Assembly (NCBI GenBank): GCA_026874595.1
Contig: CM049307.1
Location: forward strand, 96,508,330-96,572,329
Origin: Sipunculus nudus
Lineage: Eukaryota; Annelida; Sipuncula; Golfingiida; Sipunculidae
Length of the DNA: 64,000 nucleotides
Reading direction: 5' to 3'
Under the pieces are notes generated by a model. The model had not been told where the DNA came from, did no database searches, and worked only from the letters and a program-made list of their open reading frames with translations. The first letter of the stretch is position 1; every line of letters begins with the position of its first letter. The translations under genes were made by a program, and so were the position numbers. Positions 1 through 12,096 of the stretch are shown here, one piece after another.

Positions 1-87
1 TTTTCTTGCAGTAAGGCCACTGTAAAAACAGAAAACAGAAATATTTGAATTCACACAGGGATCATATTTAAACCAGTCAATTTAAAA

Positions 88-706
88 TAAACCTCAAAAT
101 TACGACCATCAATGGGACCACAAAAATGACTACATTTTTCAGGTGATCACCTAAGTGAGGTCTTATATAAAGAGCAATAAAGAATCAGGACCATGAAAAA
201 GTGGTCATTATTTAGAGGTGGTCATTAAACCTAGGTGGTCATTATTTAGAGGTGGTCGTTAAACCTAGGTGGTCATTATTTAGAGGTGGTTGTTAAACCT
301 AGGTGGTCATTATTTAGAGGTGGTCGTTAAACCTAGGTGGTCATTATTTAGAGGTGGTCGTTAAACCTAGGTGGTCATTATTTAGAGGTGGTCGTTAAAC
401 CTAGGTGGTCATTATTTAGAGGTGGTCGTTAAACCTAGGTGGTCATTATTTAGAGGTGGTCGTTAAACCTAGGTGGTCATTATTTAGAGGTGGTCATTAA
501 ACCTAGGTGGTCATTATTTAGAGGTGGTTGTTTAACCTAGGTGGTCATTATTTAGAGGTGGTTGTTAAACCTAGGTGGTCATTATTTAAAGGTGGTTGTT
601 AAACCTAGTTGGTCATTATATAGAGGTGGTTGTTAAACCTAGGTGGTCATTATTTAGAGGTGGTTGTTAAACCTAGGTGGTCATCAGGTGAGGTGTCCCT
701 GTATTA
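88..706. mobile_element. MITE-like element containing an expanded minisatellite
   Basis: The left edge (about 88-125, a degraded terminal repeat then GACCATCAATGGGACCA) and right edge (GTCATCAGGTGAGG about 679-694) match the single-copy relative at 21673-21849 and the better kept elements at 29678-29860 and 42706-42868. The interior has been replaced or expanded by a 34 bp tandem array. No coding capacity. Termini are decayed, so exact ends are uncertain. Confidence 0.5.
200..684. repeat. 34 bp minisatellite, about 14 copies
   Basis: The unit reads GGTGGTCATTATTTAGA followed by GGTGGTCGTTAAACCTA, so each 34 bp unit is itself a dimer of two related 17-mers starting GGTGGTC. Copies are highly uniform, with C/T and small changes mostly toward the 3' copies, which fits recent tandem expansion. 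There are no spacers. Confidence 0.9.
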
Positions 707-2446
707 GACTCTTTGTTATTATTTAAATATCTAGCATTAAAATGGAAGTTTGAAGTACAGGCACTTTTATCAATGATTATGTAATACTCCTGGAAATGTG
801 CAAAACAAAACTGTTTAATTAGACATCATATTATGGTCTAATATATGACATTTTATATATGGTTAATATAATATATCATTACATCAAGAGTCAGGGACAC
901 CATGAAGAGAAAGGTCCCCAAAACTATATATTCTAGTTATCTTTATGGACTCACAAAGTGTAGAACCTAACAAGTGACTGCAAACTTTGTAAAAAATCTC
1001 AAGAACTTTGTTGAACATAATTACAGTCAACACATGGTTGTTTGCCACCTGTTTATCTGCCAAACTAAACTTTTGCCAACTTTTCACAAATTCCTGATTT
1101 CTCTTTTATCTGCCAAACAAAACTTTCACCAGCTTTTAAAAAAATCCTGATTTCTCTTTTATCTGCCAAACTCACCTTTTGCCATTTTTTTCTCAATCCA
1201 ATTTAGTGAATAAATGAGAGGAGACTGTGCTTCTAACTGTGTATGACCTTCTTTCTTGCAAACATTACAATTATATGTCAAACTGCATATTTATAATTCA
1301 TTTATATTACTTGAACTTTTGTTGTCCTTCTCTTTGACTTCAATACAATTATATATTATTGTGTATATCTGTATCTATATGTCGATACTAACATGAATAT
1401 ACAGCACTGCTTCCTCCTGCCAGGCTGGTTTCTGTCTTACAGCTGCTGGATCAGACACTGGCTGCTCTAGACTTATGCTGCCAGCAATGGACCGGCAGCA
1501 CGGGTTAGATCTCACCCTCAGCCTGTAAATTATGTACAGCATTGTCATTCCTTATAACATGAGCAAGGAAAGAAGCTCTGTATTCAAGATGGGGCAATAT
1601 AAATGCTATATTTACATAAATTTACAGATAAATATCCTAGAACTAAATATGTACAGAGACAATCAATCCTTTGTATTTGTGATTATATCATCCCGTAAGG
1701 CTGGTAATTATGACAGATACTGCAAGGTGAAAATACATAGCCATCTTTGCACCTTTTGGAAAAAAATCAATGTATGCATTAGTACAGATGGGCTACTCCC
1801 AGTAAGATATGAAATAACAAGTTCGAAGTTGCATATGTAAATTAAAATAGTATCAGTTGGTATTTATTAGCTTAACAAGAAATTGAAAGTGTCTTTCTAC
1901 AAGAGTTATATCTTCAAAAATGAACAGCTTAAAATTCCTTAAATATACATATTCAGTACAACTATCAGAAGATATATGTATGCAGCATAGGTCAACATCA
2001 ACTTACCTCCTAACAAATAAAAACCTTCCATACATTCTGTCCTTCTATTCATCCTGAAAAATAAAATGTATAGTTATTTAATACAGTTAAAACTATGCTT
2101 GGATTGTATTGCAGAAACTTTCAAACTCTCATGCAGCCATTTTTAAGTTTGAGTTTGAATTTAAACTGTACTTTTAAACTAAAACAAGTAGAATTTGAAT
2201 GCCCCTGGCTGTGGGGTGTGTTGAGAAGTTCCCCTACTATTTCAACTCCATTTCTTTGTAATTTTATCATCCTTAAGGAAGGTGTGAGAGTTCCACCATT
2301 TCAACTCAATTTTGTCTGAACATTCCCCTTTACAGAGCCTCTTTAAAACCAACTTGCCTGGCCTCCCATAGATGGCGCCCCAGTCAAATGCCCTGCACTG
2401 ACCCACCTTCATCATAAATACCTCCTTTTCACCTCCTTAAGCTTTA
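707..2446. other. Non-coding stretch, no supported gene
   Basis: AT-rich DNA. Near 1080-1190 a ~65 bp segment (tctcttttatctgccaaac...) is imperfectly duplicated. A more balanced-composition patch at 1410-1530 has open frames on both strands but no convincing splice context or recognisable protein. Short open frames here look like chance. Confidence 0.5.
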
Positions 2447-2640
2447 AATCCTAGGTGGCAGAGAGGTTATACTCCTGTCTGTACATCAGAGGGATGGTGG
2501 ATCGGATCCCAGCTATGCCTGCTTACTTTTATCTGTGCATGTTACTAATTCATGTTCTCTTTACGTTTCATATTGATCAGGACACAAGCTTATGTTTGAA
2601 ACAGCAGTGTGTTTCAGACATAAGAAACAAATGATAGAAA
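2447..2640 (+). mobile_element. tRNA-derived SINE-like sequence
   Basis: It contains a box A-like segment (TGGCAGAGAGGTTATAC, about 2456-2472) and a box B-like segment (GGATCGGATCC, about 2498-2508) at tRNA-like spacing, which is the internal pol III promoter layout of tRNA-derived SINEs. A downstream hairpin pairs cttatgtttgaaaca with its near complement (about 2589-2626). A cloverleaf is not well formed, so this is not a functional tRNA. The 3' boundary is unclear. Confidence 0.4.
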
Positions 2641-2805
2641 AGAATTACAAGCAACCGCTGGATATAATCGTGCGTGAGGAACATATTGAATAAACTGCTC
2701 AGTCATTCTCCATGGATATAGAGATCAAGGCTGAGCATTGCGGGGCTAGCTGTAGTTTTCACACCTTTGCCCAAGTGACAATATCAGACCACAATCATTT
2801 ACAAA

Positions 2806-4239
2806 TTAGAATACGGGTAGTCGACAAGCGACTACATGTATCCGCCAAAATGGGGGAAGGACGGATGAAGTGAGGCATGGATTGAGTGGCAAGGGGAAAT
2901 AGAGTAACATGTGTTACATATTAGAATGGATTTCTGCCACATAAACATGATTGTAGGTGGTGCCACCTGTTATTTGTATGAGAAACTATCCAAGATGTAT
3001 ACACATGCAAAATTTCATGAGGAAAAGTCAAACCACTGCAGAGATATGAGTGATTTTATCCCACAGCAGACAAACAGATGGAGGCTGTGCAAAAATGGCT
3101 GCAGGTGGTGCCACCATTTTTGTGTAGGTTATAAAGCTATCCATAGGCTACATTCGTGTAAATTTTTTTTTCTGATTGGTCAAACGAGTCCAGAGATATA
3201 AGCATTAATGTCTGCAGCGTGAACGTGAATGTAGGTGGTGCTATCCAGGATGTATCTCATGCCGAATTACAGGTAATTTTGTCATCACTGCAGAGATATG
3301 AGCGATTTTAACCCAAGGCAGACAAACAGATGGACGCTGTGCAAAAATGGCTTCAGGTGGCGCCACCATTTTTGTGTATGTTATAAAGCTATCCAGGGCA
3401 ACATTTGTGTAAAAGTTTTTTCCTGATTGGTCAAACGAATCTGGAGATATAAGCATGGATGTCTACAGCATGAACGTGAATGTAAGTGGCGGCACCTGTC
3501 ATAAAATTAAGAAAGCTATGCGGGCTGTATACGCATGCCGAATTTCAGGTAATTTGGTCAAACCACTGCAGAGATATGAGTGATTTTAACCTAAGTCAGA
3601 CAAACAGATGGACGCTGTGCAAAAATGGCTGCTGGTGGCGCCACCATTTTATGTGTATGTTATAAAGCTATCCAAGGGCTACATTTGTGTAAAAAATTTT
3701 TCCTGATTGGTCAAACTGTTCAAGAGATATGAGCTTGGATGTCTGCAGCGTTAACGTGAATGTAGGTGGCGCCACCTGTCATAAAATCAAGAAAGCTATT
3801 TAGGATGTATACGCATGCTGAATTTTAGGTGAATTAGTCAAACCACTGCAGAGATATGAGTATTTTAACCCAAGGCAGATGAACAGATGGACACTGTGCA
3901 AACATGGTTGCAGGTGGTGCCACCTTTTTTTGTGTATGTTATAAAGCTATCCCAGGGCTACATTTGTGTAAAAATTTTTTTCCTGATCGGTCAAACGGTT
4001 CCCAAAATATGTGGGTTTATGTGTGGAAACAGACGCACAAACAGATGCTGGGCAGAGAGGAAAGGTCAGAGGTCAAGGTCACTTGGTTAGGCACCAGTTC
4101 ACATGTGACCCGATAATTTGTGTAAGTTTCGGAAAAATCCATCCAGTAGTCTCACAGGAGTTCTCCGGAAACGAACGCCGCGGCAGCGGAACCCGGTCAA
4201 AAACATATTATCCGCAAAACTCCATTTTGGCGGATACAA
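2806..4239 (-). mobile_element. Helitron-like non-autonomous element A
   Basis: On the minus strand the element starts near 4239 with TTGTATCCGCC, which forms a stem-loop with GCGGATA, and ends at 2806 with CTAA followed by T. The 3' hairpin GTAGTCGACAAGCGACTAC spans 2817-2835, 11 nt from the end. The inverted copy of the 5' terminal sequence (TGTATCCGCC, 2837-2846) lies just inside that hairpin. The interior has about five diverged tandem units of ~280 bp, each with two GGTGGCGCCACC-like palindromes. It is the most diverged of the four full copies (B, C, D are the others). No open frame resembles a transposase or Rep-helicase; all long frames are repeat translations. Confidence 0.7.
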
Positions 4240-4279
4240 TTACTATTAGTTACGCTCAGCATCGGCTTAAACGCGCACT

Positions 4280-6027
4280 GGCAGAACTATAGAAACTGGG
4301 CTGCAGCCTATCACCGGTACCTTATGCACAATGGGTGTCGCATAATAAATTGTTTCCTGACAAAGGCCGATACATATTATTTTCCTGAGAATTCCTGCAT
4401 TTAATTTTGCTCATAACTGGAGTCTATTATATTAGAGGAGGAGGGGTCCGGGGAACCTGGGTTCCCCGCCTGAACAGGGGGGGGGGGGGGGGCCTATAAG
4501 TTTATTTCCGAAGGCCCGAGTGTCATGTTGTCATGGCTACCCTGCTGGTATCATCTTCACGGCTCACTTGTAGCGTGTAGGGCTCCTTGTCTAGAGATAG
4601 TAGGTTCTATTCCCGATTCAGGCTTCAGACTTCTGATGTTTAATGGTTGTTTATGTTAGAAGAGTTGAAATAATTGTAGGGACATCTACAGGGAAAAGTA
4701 GGAGTTAAAATAGGGAATGAGAGGAGACAGTTTTATTTATATTTCATGTTTCTCAATAGAAGCGTAGCCCTCATTCTATAGTGGCTCTAAGGCACCAGAC
4801 TACAGGCCTGGGGACTTGTTATTACAACAACAAAAAATCGTTTGAAATATTCATTTGTTTAATATATATGCTTCGTAATAATGAATTTTCGAAAAAACGG
4901 CATTCGGACAAACAACGTTCTACTTAGTCCGCCACGTACGGACTCCATTTATCTGTGATATGGAGTCCGACCGTCTGGTGGTGAGAATTCACCCTGCCGT
5001 TCATGGAAGGACCTGTAACATGAATTACCACTGCTTGTTGAGCGATAGAGAAACAATCTTGTATTTAAATATAGAAATAAACTTTTTATGTATCAAATTA
5101 AATCGATATATCACCTTTATGTGCGCCTGTCAATGTTTTTTTATCCTTTGAACTGCCGGGGTTCAGATGTTGCATGCCAAATGGACACCGCCGGAAAAGG
5201 AATCCCATGCAAATTAGGTGGGCAATCTATGCAAAAGATGAATTCAGGGGGGCTTTTCCCAGGAATGCCAGTGCCGTGCACTAGGATAGACCATATTTTC
5301 ATAAGCATCCTTCCCATCATACATCGCTTGTTGTCAATGATGCTAAATTCCTATTGGTTGTTCCAACCGGAAAGCGCCATCGGCAAGACGGAGACGATGC
5401 AATATCTGACTTCATCCAGAGTAAGTGCCCATACTTTATTAATGCTGATCATCCAGCAAAAGTTTGGTCCTAACGGACATTATAGGAGCCACTATAGAAT
5501 GTGGGCTTCGCTTGTATTGAGGACCATATATATAAAATTGTCACCTCTCATTCCCTAATTTAACTCCTACTTTTCCCTGTAGATGTCCCCACACTCAACT
5601 CTTCTAACATAAACAACTACTAAGCATCAGAAGTTGCCTGAATCGGGAATCGAACCTACGATCTCTGGACTAGGAGCCCTACACGCTACTAAGTGAGCCG
5701 TGAAGACGAGATACCAGCAGGAGCAAGTTTTGTTCATTTATATATGCGATTGAAGAGGCATCTATCGCAAAAATGGGAAACCATTTACTATTTTAACAGG
5801 AAAATTAAGCTTTAGGTGGGGGCTCTGCCCCCACACCCACGTTCAGAAGGGGTACCCAGGTTCCCCGGAGACCTCCTCCTCTAATATAATAAACTCCAGC
5901 TATGAGCAAAATTAAATACGGGTATTCTGAGGAAAATGATATGTATCGACCTTTTCCAGGAAACAATTTATTATGCGACACCCGTTTTACCGGCGGTAGG
6001 CTGAAGCCCGGTTTCTATAGTTCTGCC
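4280..6027. mobile_element. Foldback-type element with ~500 bp inverted arms
   Basis: 4280-4793 and 5480-6027 are inverted copies of each other. The outer ends are GGCAGAACTATAGAAAC and its complement. The right arm carries an extra segment around 5735-5830, including gggggctctgccccc, that the left arm lacks or replaces with a G-run (about 4478-4494). The loop (4794-5479) holds a 156-codon open frame with no recognisable domain and smaller inverted repeats (ggactccat...atggagtcc near 4939-4969). It sits only 40 bp from element A. The length of the terminal repeats fits a non-autonomous DNA transposon; the superfamily cannot be named and no target duplication was identified. Confidence 0.7.
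5640..5714 (-). other. tRNA-like segment inside the right inverted arm
   Basis: Read on the minus strand it has a box A-like stretch (CGGCTCACTTAGTAGCGTG) and a perfect box B consensus (GGTTCGATTCC). The left arm holds the same segment in the opposite orientation (about 4558-4625) with a decayed box B (GGTTCTATTCC). T-stem pairing is poor, so this is a tRNA relic or a SINE-type pol III promoter, not a working tRNA gene. Confidence 0.45.
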
Positions 6028-8420
6028 CAATTATAATATGTGGGGTTTGTTTGGTGTCCTCACGCTTCACAAGGCATATACGTGTCTGAGGGTCTGTACG
6101 GATCCGTACAAACTTAGATAGTATAGACTCTCCCCGCCAGAGGCTGCAGCGCTTGTATTGTTTACTATATATGTCAGCGCTGCAAGACTGCAGCAACGTT
6201 CTACTGTACTTTCAAATGTTAATGATTTCTGTAATTTACAATATACTATATACTATTCCTCACCCTTCTTTGAACCCAATGTCATTTTATGATATCATGA
6301 CACGATACCATGTTCTCTGTTTTAAATGCTGATTTTCTTTAAATTACCTCAGATAAAGTGATAAACACAGGCATGTCGTTCTTTCAAGTCTTATTGACGT
6401 TTGAGCGATAATTCGTTCACTCACCTGCCACGTTCACTCTTCTATCTAAGTGTAAAAAAAATTAATGATATTTAACATAAAGCAAGCCGCACGTTTGTGA
6501 TTCTTTCATAAGTCTCCGTAACTTGCTATGACATAAGAGAGTAAACTGGTCCTTGACAAACGTGGTGAGTGACGGCAAAGCATACAAGCTGGTGGCGTCC
6601 CCTTTAGCCACACACAGTAATTAATCATGACATTTTTCACAATATTCACGGGTTTTAAAAATGGATATATAATATATATGTTCTTTTAGCCACATTTTGT
6701 TTTAAAATCAGAATCATCAGCCAAAGGCATGTATTTATCATGATAACGTTTTATTATATATGAATGTTATGCAAATTATGAAGTGTTATGAAGTTTTGCA
6801 AATTATAAAGTTTATCTCAAAATATAATCTTGGTATTCTTAAACTACCAGGCGCACCTATTAGTGTGTGTTTGTGGGAGGGGTTTAAGATAAATTTTCAA
6901 TAAGAACCACCTTATCAATGCATTAGGAGAAAAATAAACTAACCATATACAACATGAAATTTAGCTATAATGACGTCAGTTTAATCAGTTTATCTGTTTG
7001 CTACTCATTCGTAATAGATATATTGCGAGATTTTATGATTGAATTAGCTAGTTTATTGAATTTACAATTTATTTGCAAAATGTATTGGCTTGAACACCCT
7101 TGTTATCACTTAACATTGAAAAGATAAATGGGTAGAATGTGGAACTGAAAGCACGTAACGCCATTCCACTGAAATTGCACACAGTTTTGTTCAATGTATA
7201 TTATATATTTCGTTTAAATATTTTGGACTCAAGAGAGATAATAATAAATTATTTGCGAACCAGGACTCTACGTTTAATAATCAGTTCACAGGTGGCAGTT
7301 CACTCCTGATTTGCAACTGGGTCCCTTGTTTTACATATTTCAGTAAATGTATTTCAAAGAAAATGTAATTAACACGTCTGCGTGGGTGAACGAGGTTAAA
7401 TATATCTGAATGAATACAGGATGTAAACATTTACTATATATATTAGTAGTACTAGCCTACTAGTATTACCCGTTCTAGCGTAGGGACAAGTCACCTCGAC
7501 TTTGGCCTGATTCGTCAGGGACCGGTTTTCAATGGGCCGAATTCCCCCGCTGGATTAACTGGCGTACTTCCTGATAGATGACGCTGCGATAATCCTTTCG
7601 CAAAATTTTACAGATTATTATTTTTTTTTTCAGGAAAGGACGCACTTCACATCGTTCCCGATTTTTCACGGACAAAAACGGGAATTTTCGAGCCATGGTC
7701 ACAGAGGAGTTGCTCGACAAAGATTTAGTGCCATGCACCGTGTATAACGCAGATGAGATATCAACCATTATTATGACGTATTCTTCTCCCTTTAAATCAC
7801 ATTGTAACGAAAACTTTCTGTATTAAAATGGACACAGGTGCAATGTTTAAGCAGAAGCGGCTCCGGACCCCCTGGACCCCTGGAGACCTTTTTTTTAGGT
7901 GTTCAACGAGTCATCTTGGTTGGAACCCCCCCCCCCTTTTTTCCCCCTAAATCCTGGATCCACTCCTGGTAAGATTTCCATCTTTTTTTAATCCTACGGG
8001 TGGGCTTTCGCCATGGTTTCGTCCCATACAGTATTCATTTGCAAAATTAAGGCTTAAATTGTTAACATTTCTCCAATGAATCTTCAAATTTCTATTTGAA
8101 ATAGTTAAACATGTAGAATAACGTGAAAACCATTATGAAGTTTTACTTATTCTGTTACAGAATAAAAGCCATGAAACAACACGTGCCTTGTCGTTTGTTT
8201 AAGTCATGATAATTTGCATTAATCTTTAAGTGCAGAGAGAATCCAGTAGAACAATGCTTACAACGGCACGTATTTACTGGTCAAAACATTCTTTCATGAT
8301 CTGCGCTCCATGGAGAAAACACAAATTTTGGTCTCATGTAACCACTACGAAATATTCGAAACTAGAAATTTGCATTCCGCCGTGTAGGGCTCCCTACTTT
8401 GGGATGCTCACAAACCGTGT
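6028..8420. other. Upstream non-coding DNA, no supported gene
   Basis: Mostly unique-looking sequence. A 79-codon minus frame (7529-7768) matches nothing I recognise. 7850-7970 has homopolymer C, T and G runs typical of repeat debris. No splice-supported exon seen. Confidence 0.4.
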
Positions 8421-8678
8421 TTGCATTCACTTATTCGATCCATATTCCCAGGTTAACTCGTACCTAAGTGACGGTACATTTGTGAATATTCCTTGATGAT
8501 GTTCCTGAATCCGAATCATGTGCTGGATCCTCACCATAGGCCCGATCCGGATATATGCCCTGATAATTTCATGATCGGGATTCCGTTTATGATCGTGAGT
8601 TATTTGTTGAACAAACATATAAACACAAACGAACTTGGATGAACGCATGTATACCCTACTGGCGGAGGTGGTAAAAAA
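8421..8678 (+). mobile_element. RTE-type LINE/SINE 3' end fragment
   Basis: It is clearly homologous to 28112-28376, sharing tgaatattccttgatga, an ACAAACA-rich segment and a terminal ggatgaacgcat...ctggcggaggtggtaa. An ACAAACA-rich run leading to a CTCC/GGAGG mini-hairpin is, from memory of the family, typical of RTE-clade 3' ends in marine invertebrates. There is no reverse transcriptase sequence, so it is a short 3' fragment or a SINE with such a tail. Confidence 0.5.
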
Positions 8679-8840
8679 TAATTCACAATGATTATATTTT
8701 GGGTAAGGAGAGCTGAATGGTATAACAAATATGATGCAGTAACGGAATAAAAGGCATCTAAAATGGTAAATTTGCCAGACCGTCAGTAATTATATATTTG
8801 CCTCTTAAATATGTAAAATAAATTAATTAGCAATATAGAG

Positions 8841-8855
8841 TGCCACTAGATGGCA
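8841..8855 (+). promoter_or_regulatory. CTCF-like core motif
   Basis: TGCCACTAGATGGCA fits the bilaterian CTCF core (CCASYAGRKGGCR). It is a motif match only, in otherwise plain sequence about 3.3 kb upstream of the signal-peptide exon. Chance occurrence cannot be excluded. Confidence 0.25.
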
Positions 8856-8936
8856 ATGTCTGTAATAAATGTTGCCATATGTTGCGACAGGAAAAGATTA
8901 CCGACTGGGCCAGTCTACCAAAATGAAAATGAATGC

Positions 8937-8937
8937 T

Positions 8938-8987
<50 letters not shown>
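8937..8987. repeat. CT dinucleotide microsatellite
   Basis: About 24 uninterrupted CT repeats. On the minus strand it creates an artefactual Arg-Glu repeat frame. Confidence 0.95.
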
Positions 8988-8995
<8 letters not shown>

Positions 8996-11390
8996 ATTTA
9001 TAGGTGAATAGGCCCTCTTGAAAATAGGTATAGATACAATAGAGAAATAGAGAACAACAAAAAAAAACCGAAGTTTTCAAAAAATGATATTATTCCCTTT
9101 AAACTGCAGATTTCTAAAATATGCCTGGGCGATCCATGTGTATGACAGACATATCAATAAAAGTGACAAATGCAATTTATTCTCGATGGCAGCGGTCACC
9201 TTGAACTATTGATGAGTTTATTACATCGTGGTCTGAGTGGAGCGGCCTCAGAGAGCTCATACTGAGGTTTGTATGCATGGTGTGCAACTCGGGCATTACC
9301 GGTAATACCAGTCCGTCTTTGGTGAAGCCACGTTTATGAATATAAAATTAGCAACGGTATACAACATAGTGTCAACACAAGGCCTGAGGTCTCGGACATC
9401 TAACTGCATGAAATCAGGTAGAGAGGGAAAACCACATAGCCATCTATATGTCTCTCTATATGATCATATTCCATCCATGGTCCTTTGAAAACACAAGCCA
9501 TTCGCCTAAAAATGGATAAAATCAAGACATCGTAGTAATCAGTTGTATAACATTGATGGACGGATATTTCTTACACAAGTCGATATATAGCACACGTACA
9601 AATATGCAAGGCAATCTAAGAGTACATATCCTAGCCACCTTAAACATTCTTAATTGTTGCTGGCCGTGCACGTCATACATTTTTTTCTTTTAAATCCATT
9701 TTTTTACATTTAAACAACACACATAGACATGTAAACACAAAACAAGCCTTTCATTGATGTCTGGACTCGGATCCAAAGATCTAAAATCCTGTGTCTGCCC
9801 TTACCGTGTGTATACCATCGTATGTGCTATTAAAAAAAACAAGTAAACTATTCTCCAATTTTGTTTGGAGAAAGAATGCGCCTGATTTTAAATCAAACCA
9901 CACTAAACATTTCATTTATCAATTTAGGTCATGATTTTTCTCAATTCTTAATTGCACAAAATTAACATGCAGCTTAGGCAAGCATGAGAAGCACTTTTGG
10001 TGACGCAAAGTTCATTTATCAATCTATTTATGGTTCAACAAAATGCCAATCAAATGTTTTGCTGAGCTCAAGCCGGGACCAGCATTGCGGAAACGACATC
10101 AATCTTTATACCATTAAAGGGACCTATTCCGATATCTGACGTCTATTAATTAAGAAATTCCTTGAACCTTTAATAAAATTAATAGGTTAGTGTTTGCAAC
10201 AATTGGCGATTGCAACTCTAGTAATCTTTCAACTTCCGCGTATATGCAACAAACCATGCACCTTAGGTAACATGGTTTTTCCGTTTGTCTACATTGCTGT
10301 GTTTACAAACAGATTGTAGATAAACAAGTTCAAACATCCATCACAGAGGCGTTATAAGAATTTTTCTTGCCGGGAGTTACCTAGAGATCATTATTATGCA
10401 CACCGAGTATTCCAGAAATCACCTGAATTCTATACAAAAGGCAAGTGAATAGCTGGTTTTAATGAATGGGGGTGCATACCAATGAATGTTTCAGCATTAT
10501 AAATGAGTTATTACAAAGCCATATAAACATTAAGGAGCTGCGTTAATTGGTCCTTAAATATGTTCTTACTCTTCCATTCTGGTGCATGATTAATATCTGA
10601 AGTGGTATATACACCTGCAAACGCGTCTCTATAGCATTTCACATAACCTTCATGTGTCAGTGAGTGTATATGTGACATGTATGACCAAACAGGCCTCGCT
10701 ATACAGTGCTCGATGAGAATATATAATTAAAAAAATCAATTTTTTCTTATTATACATCCATATTTTTTAATTTAAATATTAATAAAGGAAAAGAGTATAC
10801 TTATTTCATGATTATCACCCGTTATGAATACTTTTTTTATAAAACAGATTCCACGCATTGATTCCCGTACAAAACAAAAAATGAATGATATCTGAGATGT
10901 TACCTTTCAAAACGTTTAATAAATTTAACAAATTATGCGATAATACAATGTTTAAGATAAATTAACAGTTCTGGTTGTAGGCACGAGTCGAACTCTTGTT
11001 TATATGTTAACGTAAATGCATATATTTACAGATCTTGTCACACTATTTAGCAATGTAGACTTTCCAATGTAAAAGCAAACAAAATTATAGTTCGTGGTTG
11101 TGCCCGCAAAGAGAAAACATATAAAAGTATCGAAAAATTAAACATCTAATAAAAATGACTTTTTTATTTCAATTCTTGACATTTTGTTTGTCGTCCTTAA
11201 AAAATAACTTTGTTATTTATTTATTTATTTTTCCTTGAAGGGACGTGTCAGGAAAGGTTAATATGCTCCTACAAACCTCGATTGATAGATTAACAATCCC
11301 TTATGAGTAGCCGGCAATCATAAGGGAACAGGGTAACTGCTGTAGGTCCATTTATTGACCAGCTTATTCACGCTAAAGCAATGTTGATCA
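8988..11390. other. Upstream non-coding DNA, no supported gene
   Basis: Unique-looking, AT-rich sequence with scattered low-complexity patches (for example TTTA repeats near 11217-11230). No exon-like open frame, tRNA or obvious repeat was recognised. It may contain distal regulatory DNA of the downstream gene. Confidence 0.4.
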
Positions 11391-11394
11391 GCAC

Positions 11395-11700
11395 TTACCT
11401 GTGTGTGACGTTGTCGTTTCACCTGAATCCCTACCTGTGATCAATGTCCAATCAAAATCCACACCGCACCTGTGCCCACGACCCCGTTCCTGAATGACCC
11501 GGCCAATCGGGGTCGAGATAAGTATCACATGACACCAATACATTTCAAACATGGAGGCGAGGCGTGGGTAGTTATGCTGGGCAGAAGTTTCATTGCTCGG
11601 GTGTTGACAGTGGAACACGCTGATAGAGAGGGAGAAAAGTTTACCAACGACACGATTAGATCACCAGGACACATATAAGTGAGATCAAAGCTAATGATAA
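11395..11700. promoter_or_regulatory. Candidate promoter, possibly bidirectional
   Basis: This patch is richer in GC than its surroundings. It has two CCAAT boxes (11448-11452 and 11503-11507), a GATA-type motif (GATAAG near 11517), CACATGAC (about 11526), and a TATA-like TATAAG (11674-11679). It lies about 400 bp upstream of the signal-peptide start codon. On the minus strand AG|GTAAGTGC (exon side ending at 11399) is a strong donor-like site, so a divergent spliced transcript is possible. No transcript evidence is available. Confidence 0.3.
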
Positions 11701-12072
11701 CTTGAGAAATACAGTGAAAATAGATACCTGATAACGCGAAGCGCATTGTTTGACAAGCCTACTCTTGAGAAAGCCCGGTGGTGGCTTCACAACACAACAA
11801 TGGGTGATATTACAAGGAATTGATCACGGGGGGCTGTTCTATCATTATAGAATATAAGGCAGAGAAACAATATTCGCTCATATGTTGAGTACAAACAACC
11901 GATGAACAGAGAGATAGGCGTAAATGTGGATATTATTTTATTCTGATAAAGGAACGGGGCGAGATCACAGCAAATTTCCCAGGGATACAAGCCATTTAAA
12001 CTTGTGTTCTGTTCAACCAAGTGTGAAAGAATCTAGATTTGTTGTCACCCACAACTTGTGCTTTATTCATCA

Positions 12073-12090
12073 ATGGTGTTGACAAACTGA
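12073..12090 (+). CDS. Five-codon upstream open reading frame
   Basis: ATG at 12073 opens a five-codon frame ending at TGA 12088-12090, six bases before the proposed main start codon and in the same frame. Because that stop is in frame, the main product cannot start upstream here. Such short uORFs often lower translation of the main frame, but only if this region is in the mature 5' UTR, which is not shown. Confidence 0.3.
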   Translation: MVLTN

Positions 12091-12096
12091 AGGAGT

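Noticed and set aside
200-684. Regular 34 bp repeats resembling a CRISPR array
   Set aside because: Units are directly tandem with no unique spacers, in a eukaryotic context and inside a MITE; it is a minisatellite.
1410-1530. GC-richer patch with open frames on both strands
   Set aside because: No acceptor/donor pair in phase and no known protein similarity.
5088-5558. 156-residue frame in the loop of the foldback element
   Set aside because: No recognisable domain; it crosses from loop into the inverted arm. Kept only as part of the mobile element.
5640-5714. Functional tRNA gene (possible Arg CCT anticodon)
   Set aside because: Box A and B are good but anticodon and T stems pair poorly, and it is duplicated within a mobile element; recorded as tRNA-like only.
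7529-7768. 79-residue minus-strand frame
   Set aside because: No domain recognised, interrupted by a homopolymer T run; unsupported.
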